Source: an uncultured Clostridia bacterium (GTDB lineage Bacteria > Bacillota_A > Clostridia > Oscillospirales > Oscillospiraceae). From it: a stretch of DNA of 9,962 bases. The notes under the pieces are model-generated. The model did not search any database and was not told the DNA's origin. It saw only the letters and a program-made list of their open reading frames with translations. The position numbers were made by a program, and so were the translations under genes. Where the stretch lies: contig CAMZJG010000021.1 in assembly GCA_947307505.1 (NCBI GenBank), positions 1 to 9,962 of the forward strand, in the 5' to 3' direction. Below are positions 5,695 through 9,962 of the stretch, in pieces (the stretch's first letter is position 1; each line of letters opens with the position of its first letter).

Positions 5695-6567
5695 ATGAAT
5701 CTGAGGAATTATCCCCGGCGCAAATACGCGATCGACCAGTTCACCCAGCCCCACGTCACAGAGCTGGAAGGCGAACAATTCCACTTTGTCATGGACGACG
5801 GCCACGATTACTATCTTGCCTTTACCGGTGAAGAGGACCTGGAATGGCATTGGGACGGCGACGAAGCGAAACACGCCTCCTACTTCTGCCTGAAGGGAGA
5901 CGACACCACCTATCTCGTCTCCTTCGAACTGGATGAATTCCTGGACAAGCACGACCGGGAGGAGCACTTTTTCATCATCGATCGGGAGCAGCGACTGGTG
6001 ACCTTCTGCCGATGCAAGGTGGGGGAGAACCCAAAGCTCCCGTGGCTCATCAGCTCGCACTATATCTTCGGCGCGATCGAAGTGCCCGGCATGCCGCTGC
6101 CCCTCAAGCGCCACGTTTTCACAACGGATCTGATCGGAACGCGGGTAGAGTGGCATTGGAACACAGGCATGGTCACGCGGCACGACTACTTTACCTCCTC
6201 CTTCTACCGCATCACGGTCCCCGGCGCGAGTTACGGCCAGGCGGACCGCAGCGACGCGCTGATGCAGGCGATCCCCTCCACCGACGAGGTGGCGCAGTTT
6301 ATCAAGATCAAGGACAACCTTTATCTTTTCAGTCTCGTGGAGGAGCTGATGGAGCGCAAGCTGGCGGACTTCGACCCGCCGTACCGCTCCAATGACATGA
6401 AGTTCCTGCAGAACTATGACCGGATGTACCACGTCGGGCGCACCTTCGGCAACGTCAAGGCAGAAGGAGGCGGGATCCGTCCCTGCCATATCCGCTTCGG
6501 CGCCTTCGGCACGCGGCCCGAGCTCGACGAGGTCTTTCTCAATGCCCGGAATCCTTACGCGCCCTGA
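5695..6567 (+). CDS. MoaF-family (calycin-like) protein, paralog B
   Basis: A 290-residue protein, second gene of the operon. An in-frame ATG at 5686 abuts GGGAG with no spacing, while the ATG at 5695 has it nine bases upstream, so I use 5695. It is the closest relative of paralog A: CLKGDDTTYLV (65-75) and EQRLVT (98-103) are identical in both, and FGAIEVPGMPLP (125-136) is nearly so. The C-terminal MoaF domain is clear: LIGTRVEWHWNTGMVTRHDY (146-165), FIKIKDNLYLFSLVEELM (202-219), FLQNYDRMYHVGRTFG (237-252). It lacks the charged insertion of paralog A. Several aromatic, His and acidic residues in the shared segments (WHW at 153-155, HDY at 163-165) could line a binding pocket. Enzymatic function is unknown, and a role with the URO-D protein and the glycyl radical enzyme is inferred from context. 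Confidence 0.75.
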   Translation: MNLRNYPRRKYAIDQFTQPHVTELEGEQFHFVMDDGHDYYLAFTGEEDLEWHWDGDEAKHASYFCLKGDDTTYLVSFELDEFLDKHDREEHFFIIDREQRLVTFCRCKVGENPKLPWLISSHYIFGAIEVPGMPLPLKRHVFTTDLIGTRVEWHWNTGMVTRHDYFTSSFYRITVPGASYGQADRSDALMQAIPSTDEVAQFIKIKDNLYLFSLVEELMERKLADFDPPYRSNDMKFLQNYDRMYHVGRTFGNVKAEGGGIRPCHIRFGAFGTRPELDEVFLNARNPYAP

Positions 6568-6581
6568 AAGGAGGAAAGGAA

Positions 6582-7331
6582 ATGTTCAACTACACGTACG
6601 ACAAGGACGGCGTCTATATCGCCAATCTCGCCAACAAGGGCGAGAAATACGGCCTCACCCAGTACCGCCTACCCCACAACTATGAGCTGGCAAAGCGTTC
6701 CTTTACGATCACCGACGGCAGGGAAGAGCATGTCATCGCCTTTGAGGACAAGCGCAAGGCCTTTGTCGACGGGCGGGAGTGCGAGTACGAATCGCTCAAG
6801 CTCCAGGTCAGGACGTATCTTGTGCGCCTTGGCTACGATGCCGCCGTCTTCGATCTGCAGCAGAACCTGGTGACCCTGATCCGGGGCATGGAGAAAGAAT
6901 ACTTCTGCGGCCGGATCAGCGGCGCGGAGGTCCCCGAAGGCGCCGGACACACGGATGCCAGCGACGCGATGACAGGAACGAACGTCGCCTGGTATCTGGG
7001 CAGCGAGCGCTTTGTCTGGCATGAGTTTCTGGATGAGAAGACGGTCCGGGTGAAATGGTCGCCCAACGTCAGCTCCAAAAACGATCTGCCCTACAAGGCA
7101 ACAAAGATCAATTATCCGATCCTCCTGGTGGATATCTGGGGTTACGGCCCGTTCTATTCCGATGTTCCCGCGACGCTGGAGCGCTGCATTTTCCTGCAGG
7201 ATTACGATCATATGATGACGGTCGGTCTGATCTACTGCGGGGGCGAGCTGCCGATGATGGTGAGCGGCTACGCGAAATACATGGATGTGGACGAGTCCTT
7301 CGATAAGGACAGCGTAGCAGGGAATTCCTGA
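6582..7331 (+). CDS. Diverged MoaF-like protein, paralog C
   Basis: A 249-residue protein starting 14 bases after the stop of paralog B with AGGAGG seven bases before its ATG, so it is clearly in the same operon. Homology to A and B is weaker but visible in order: ITDGREEHVIAF (43-54) against MDDG...F, RTYLV (77-81) against TTYLV, QQNLVTLI (93-100) against EQRLVT, then TGTNVAWYLG (131-140) and the C-terminal block FLQDYDHMMTVG (204-215). It has lost the CLKGDD and VPG-PLP segments seen in the other two, and its N-terminal domain is shorter. It is the smallest and fastest-changing paralog, so it may bind a different ligand or act as a partner subunit. Assignment to MoaF rests on the shared motif order and on its place in the operon. 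Confidence 0.62.
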   Translation: MFNYTYDKDGVYIANLANKGEKYGLTQYRLPHNYELAKRSFTITDGREEHVIAFEDKRKAFVDGRECEYESLKLQVRTYLVRLGYDAAVFDLQQNLVTLIRGMEKEYFCGRISGAEVPEGAGHTDASDAMTGTNVAWYLGSERFVWHEFLDEKTVRVKWSPNVSSKNDLPYKATKINYPILLVDIWGYGPFYSDVPATLERCIFLQDYDHMMTVGLIYCGGELPMMVSGYAKYMDVDESFDKDSVAGNS

Positions 7332-7369
7332 GAAATCCGCGCCTTGGCCCGCAGTTGGCTGCGAATCTG

Positions 7370-7398
7370 TGGCGAGAACAGACAGACTGTGTTATAAT
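7370..7398 (+). promoter_or_regulatory. Predicted extended -10 promoter of the glycyl radical enzyme gene
   Basis: A perfect TATAAT (7393-7398) is preceded directly by TGT, an extended -10. The -35 region at 17-base spacing is TGGCGA (7370-7375), a poor match, as is common with extended -10 promoters or with activator-dependent ones. ACAGACT lies in the spacer at 7382-7388. The implied start is near 7405. No good terminator separates it from paralog C, so readthrough from the operon is also possible. Confidence 0.65.
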
Positions 7399-7404
7399 CA
7401 GGAA

Positions 7405-7516
7405 AAACAGCATCGGGTACGGTCTTCTCGGACGACGGGGAATGTAAAAAACACCCCCGATCGCGCCGGTCCCCGGGACGGATCGGCAGACCGCAAAGAA
7501 GGAGTGAGATATCGGG
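7405..7516 (+). other. GC-rich, potentially folded leader of the glycyl radical enzyme gene
   Basis: This untranslated leader of about 110 bases has several complementary blocks: CGGTCT (7420-7425) with AGACCG (7488-7493), ATCGGG (7412-7417) with CCCGAT (7456-7461), and CCGATC (7457-7462) with GATCGG (7481-7486) enclosing GTCC/GGAC. The second and third pairings use overlapping bases and cannot form together, so alternative folds are possible. The ribosome binding site AAGGAG (7499-7504) is left free, 12 bases before the ATG. Confidence 0.35.
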
Positions 7517-9961
7517 ATGTATCAGTTCAAAGACATTACCCCGCGCATCCGGCGCCAGCGGGAGGCCATCCGCAACCGCGTGATCCGGCTGGACTCCGAG
7601 CATGCCATGATCGTGACGGAGGCCCGCAAGAAGGACCTCAATACCATTCCTATCATCCAGAGTGCCCGCCAGCTCAAGGCTTTGGCCGAGAACCTCACGC
7701 TGCGGGTGGAGGACGACGATGTTCTCGTGGGCAACCGCGGCCGCTACATGAGCTCCAACGTCCATCATCCCGAATCCAGCGAGGGCCTCGGCTTCATCAT
7801 CAACGGGATCGACAAGGGCGAGTGGACCCTGAAGGAGGACGGCCTGTACCACAATCCCGAAACCGAAGACCTGCGGCTCTGCGCCTCTCCCGAGGACGTG
7901 GAGAACATCCGCAGCATCCAGGATTTCTGGAAGGGCCGCACCTTTGACTGCTGCGGGGACGGCTGGGCCCCCGACGGACTGGATGAGCTCAAGCAGCTGG
8001 GCGCGACCAAGCACAGCGTCTTTATGAAGCACCTGATCGGCTGCCGCCCCGGACATCTGATCGCCGGACACCACAAGATCATCAACGTGGGCTACGGCGC
8101 CATCCGGAAGCAGGCACAGGACTGGCTGGACGCCCATTACGGCAACATCATGGGGGACGACTCCCGGAGATACCTGTTCTACTCCGCGGTGGTCATCAAC
8201 TGCGACGCCTGCATCACCTACATCCGCCGCTACGGCGACGCGGTCCTGGAGAAGGCGAAGGTCTGCACCGACCCGGAGCGCAAGGCAGAGCTGGAAAAGA
8301 TGGCCGAAAGCCTGTACTGGATCTCCGAGAATCCGGCCCGGACCTTCTGGGAGGCCTGCCAGGCGTCTCTGATGTACACGCTGCTGATGTATGCCAATAA
8401 CTGCGTGGCCTTTTCCATCGGCCGGTTCGACCAGTTTACCTACGCTCAGTACAAGCACGATATGGATAACGGCCTTCTCACCGAGGATCAGGCCCAGGAG
8501 ATCGTAGACGCCTATTTCCTGAAGGTCAACAATCTCTATGCCGGCGCTCCGCAGCTCCTCGTCCATATGATCGGCGCCAACAGCTACCAGCATACCACCA
8601 TCGGCGGGCAGAAAAGCGACGGGACCGACGCCACCAACCCCATCAGCTACATGGTGCTGGAGTCCATCGCCCGCCTGAAGCTCCATGACCCCACCATCTC
8701 CATGCGCGTATGCAAGACAACGCCCAAGGAACTGTGGGAGCTGGCCGTGGAGACCACGAAGATCGTGGGCGGCCTGCCCCTGTTCCAGAACGACGACGTG
8801 ATCATCCCCGGTCTGATGCGGGAGAACGGCTATACCCTGGAGGACGCCAGACAGTACGCCATTATGGGCTGTCAGGAGATCGTTGGACCCGGCATGGAGT
8901 ATCCCTGCGCCAACGGCAACACGGCCCCCTATTCCAGCCTGAACTACGGCGTCGTCCTTGACATGGCCATCAACGACGGCAAGAACCCCTTCAACGGCGC
9001 CCAGAGCCGCCTGCACACCGGCTTCCTGTATGAGATGAACTCCATCGAAGAGGTGCGGGAGGCCATGCGGAAGATGGTGGAGTATCTCATGACGCTTCAG
9101 GTCTCCATCGATAACTATACGGATCTTCTTCAGCAGTACCACGGGACGGAGGTCCTGATTTCCATCAGCATGGAGGGCTGCATGGAGTCCGGCAAGGACT
9201 GCACCTGGGGCGGCTGCAAGTACAACTCCTACGGCGGCACGGCCACGGGCCTGGCCACCATCGCCGATTCCCTGACCACCATCAAGTACATGTGCTTCGA
9301 CAAGAAGCTGTGCACCACCCGGGAGCTTTACGATGCGGTAATGGCCAACTGGAAGGGCTACGAGGTCCTTCGCCAGCGGATCATCAACGAGGTCCCCCAT
9401 TACGGCAACGGTGATCCCTATGCGGATATGGAAATGAAATGGATCGCGGATACGTACTACAACGCCTGCAAGCTGTGCTACAGCACCCGTACCACCAACT
9501 ACAAGGCGGGCATGTACGGCGCATCCGACCACGTCACCCAGGGCTACACCACCTGGGCTACCCCCGATGGCCGAAGAACGGGAGAGCCCATCGCCGACGC
9601 CGCTTCCCCGGTGCAGGGCCGGGATCAGCATGGTCCCACGGCGGTGTTTGAGTCCTCTGTCTGCTATGACCACACCAAGTACATGGACGGCCTTGCGGTG
9701 AACCTGAAGATCCATCCTTCGGCTCTCAACGGACAGGACGGCATCGACAAGCTGCGGGACATGACATATGCCTACTTCGAGAACGGCGGTATGGAGGTAC
9801 AGTACAACGTGGTCTCCGTGGATGTGCTGCGTGCGGCCCAGAAGGAACCGGAGGATTACAAGGATCTGATCGTGCGGATCGCAGGCTACAGCGCCTACTT
9901 TGTGGAACTGAGCACGGACTGCCAGAACGATCTGATCTCCCGTACGGAGAACAACCTGTAA
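7517..9961 (+). CDS. Glycyl radical enzyme (pyruvate formate-lyase family), unassigned C-x-E class
   Basis: A complete 814-residue glycyl radical enzyme. The PFL-type barrel fills most of the protein (NPAR at 272-275, IGRFDQ at 301-306, TTIGG at 360-364). MGCQEIVGPG carries the thiyl cysteine Cys452 and Glu454. The C-terminal radical domain has GGMEVQYNVV (757-766) and RIAGYSAYF (787-795), with Gly790 as the radical site. C-x-E in the active site is shared with dehydratases, choline and isethionate lyases and arylacetate decarboxylases. Pyruvate formate-lyase has adjacent cysteines, so it is excluded. QEIVGPG does not match the CVEP form I know from glycerol and choline enzymes, so the substrate class is open. 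It needs a radical SAM activase, absent here and perhaps just beyond the right edge. TTA, CTA and TCA codons are avoided, suggesting high expression. It is cytoplasmic and oxygen-sensitive by family knowledge. Confidence 0.93.
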   Translation: MYQFKDITPRIRRQREAIRNRVIRLDSEHAMIVTEARKKDLNTIPIIQSARQLKALAENLTLRVEDDDVLVGNRGRYMSSNVHHPESSEGLGFIINGIDKGEWTLKEDGLYHNPETEDLRLCASPEDVENIRSIQDFWKGRTFDCCGDGWAPDGLDELKQLGATKHSVFMKHLIGCRPGHLIAGHHKIINVGYGAIRKQAQDWLDAHYGNIMGDDSRRYLFYSAVVINCDACITYIRRYGDAVLEKAKVCTDPERKAELEKMAESLYWISENPARTFWEACQASLMYTLLMYANNCVAFSIGRFDQFTYAQYKHDMDNGLLTEDQAQEIVDAYFLKVNNLYAGAPQLLVHMIGANSYQHTTIGGQKSDGTDATNPISYMVLESIARLKLHDPTISMRVCKTTPKELWELAVETTKIVGGLPLFQNDDVIIPGLMRENGYTLEDARQYAIMGCQEIVGPGMEYPCANGNTAPYSSLNYGVVLDMAINDGKNPFNGAQSRLHTGFLYEMNSIEEVREAMRKMVEYLMTLQVSIDNYTDLLQQYHGTEVLISISMEGCMESGKDCTWGGCKYNSYGGTATGLATIADSLTTIKYMCFDKKLCTTRELYDAVMANWKGYEVLRQRIINEVPHYGNGDPYADMEMKWIADTYYNACKLCYSTRTTNYKAGMYGASDHVTQGYTTWATPDGRRTGEPIADAASPVQGRDQHGPTAVFESSVCYDHTKYMDGLAVNLKIHPSALNGQDGIDKLRDMTYAYFENGGMEVQYNVVSVDVLRAAQKEPEDYKDLIVRIAGYSAYFVELSTDCQNDLISRTENNL

Positions 9962-9962
9962 G

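Noticed and set aside
3450..7331. Molybdenum cofactor biosynthesis as the function of the MoaF-like genes
   Set aside because: No moaA, moaC, moaE, mogA, moeA or molybdoenzyme gene is in the window, and the family name reflects early context and not a proven reaction.
7268..9715. An 815-codon open frame on the minus strand, antisense to the glycyl radical enzyme gene
   Set aside because: It is in codon register with the sense gene, so it stays open merely because the sense gene avoids TTA, CTA and TCA codons. Its product is a low-information Val/His/Gly-rich sequence with no domain, and the sense gene is an unmistakable conserved enzyme.
1..9962. CRISPR arrays, tRNA or rRNA genes, complete insertion sequences
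   Set aside because: I saw no regularly spaced direct repeats, no cloverleaf-type or rRNA sequence, and no transposase frame. The only repeat-like element is the short inverted repeat at 2540-2613.

Overview
The window reads as a piece of a GC-rich, Gram-positive anaerobe, most likely a member of the Clostridia (Bacillota). The basis is strong AGGAGG-type ribosome binding sites, sigma-A-like promoters (TTGACN, 17-18 bp, TATAAT-like), an oxygen-sensitive glycyl radical enzyme, a radical SAM enzyme and a URO-D family protein. The taxon is inferred from these features and not from any marker gene.

Left part (1-3080). The minus strand carries the first 245 codons of an alpha/beta-hydrolase esterase that runs off the left edge. 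Divergent from it, a radical SAM protein (1173-2069) with an unusual CX4CX2C cluster motif and a small unrecognised protein (2113-2424) form a two-gene unit behind a near-consensus promoter. A 284-bp convergent gap follows. It holds a weak hairpin and a compact inverted-repeat element (2540-2613) with a possible promoter ending exactly at its edge. A MIF-like tautomerase lies on the minus strand (2709-3080) behind a 130-nt structured leader. Its promoter is about 79% identical over 43 bp to that of the radical SAM gene.

Right part (3346-9961), all on the plus strand. There are three transcription units: (a) a MoaF-like protein (3450-4403) with its own promoter and a UUCG-loop terminator; (b) an operon of a URO-D superfamily protein (4625-5650) and two more MoaF-like proteins (5695-6567 and 6582-7331), with a promoter and an operator-like palindrome; (c) a full-length glycyl radical enzyme (7517-9961) with its own extended -10 promoter and a GC-rich leader. 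No molybdenum-cofactor genes are present. The MoaF-like proteins are therefore more likely part of a catabolic pathway with the glycyl radical enzyme and the URO-D protein than of cofactor synthesis.

The most interesting content is this combination: a C-x-E-type glycyl radical enzyme with the active-site sequence MGCQEIVGPG, three diverged MoaF-family calycin-like proteins, and a URO-D protein with the zinc-binding HxC motif. The substrate cannot be read from the sequence. I infer an anaerobic lyase, dehydratase or decarboxylase pathway. The activating enzyme for the glycyl radical enzyme is not in the window and may lie just to the right.
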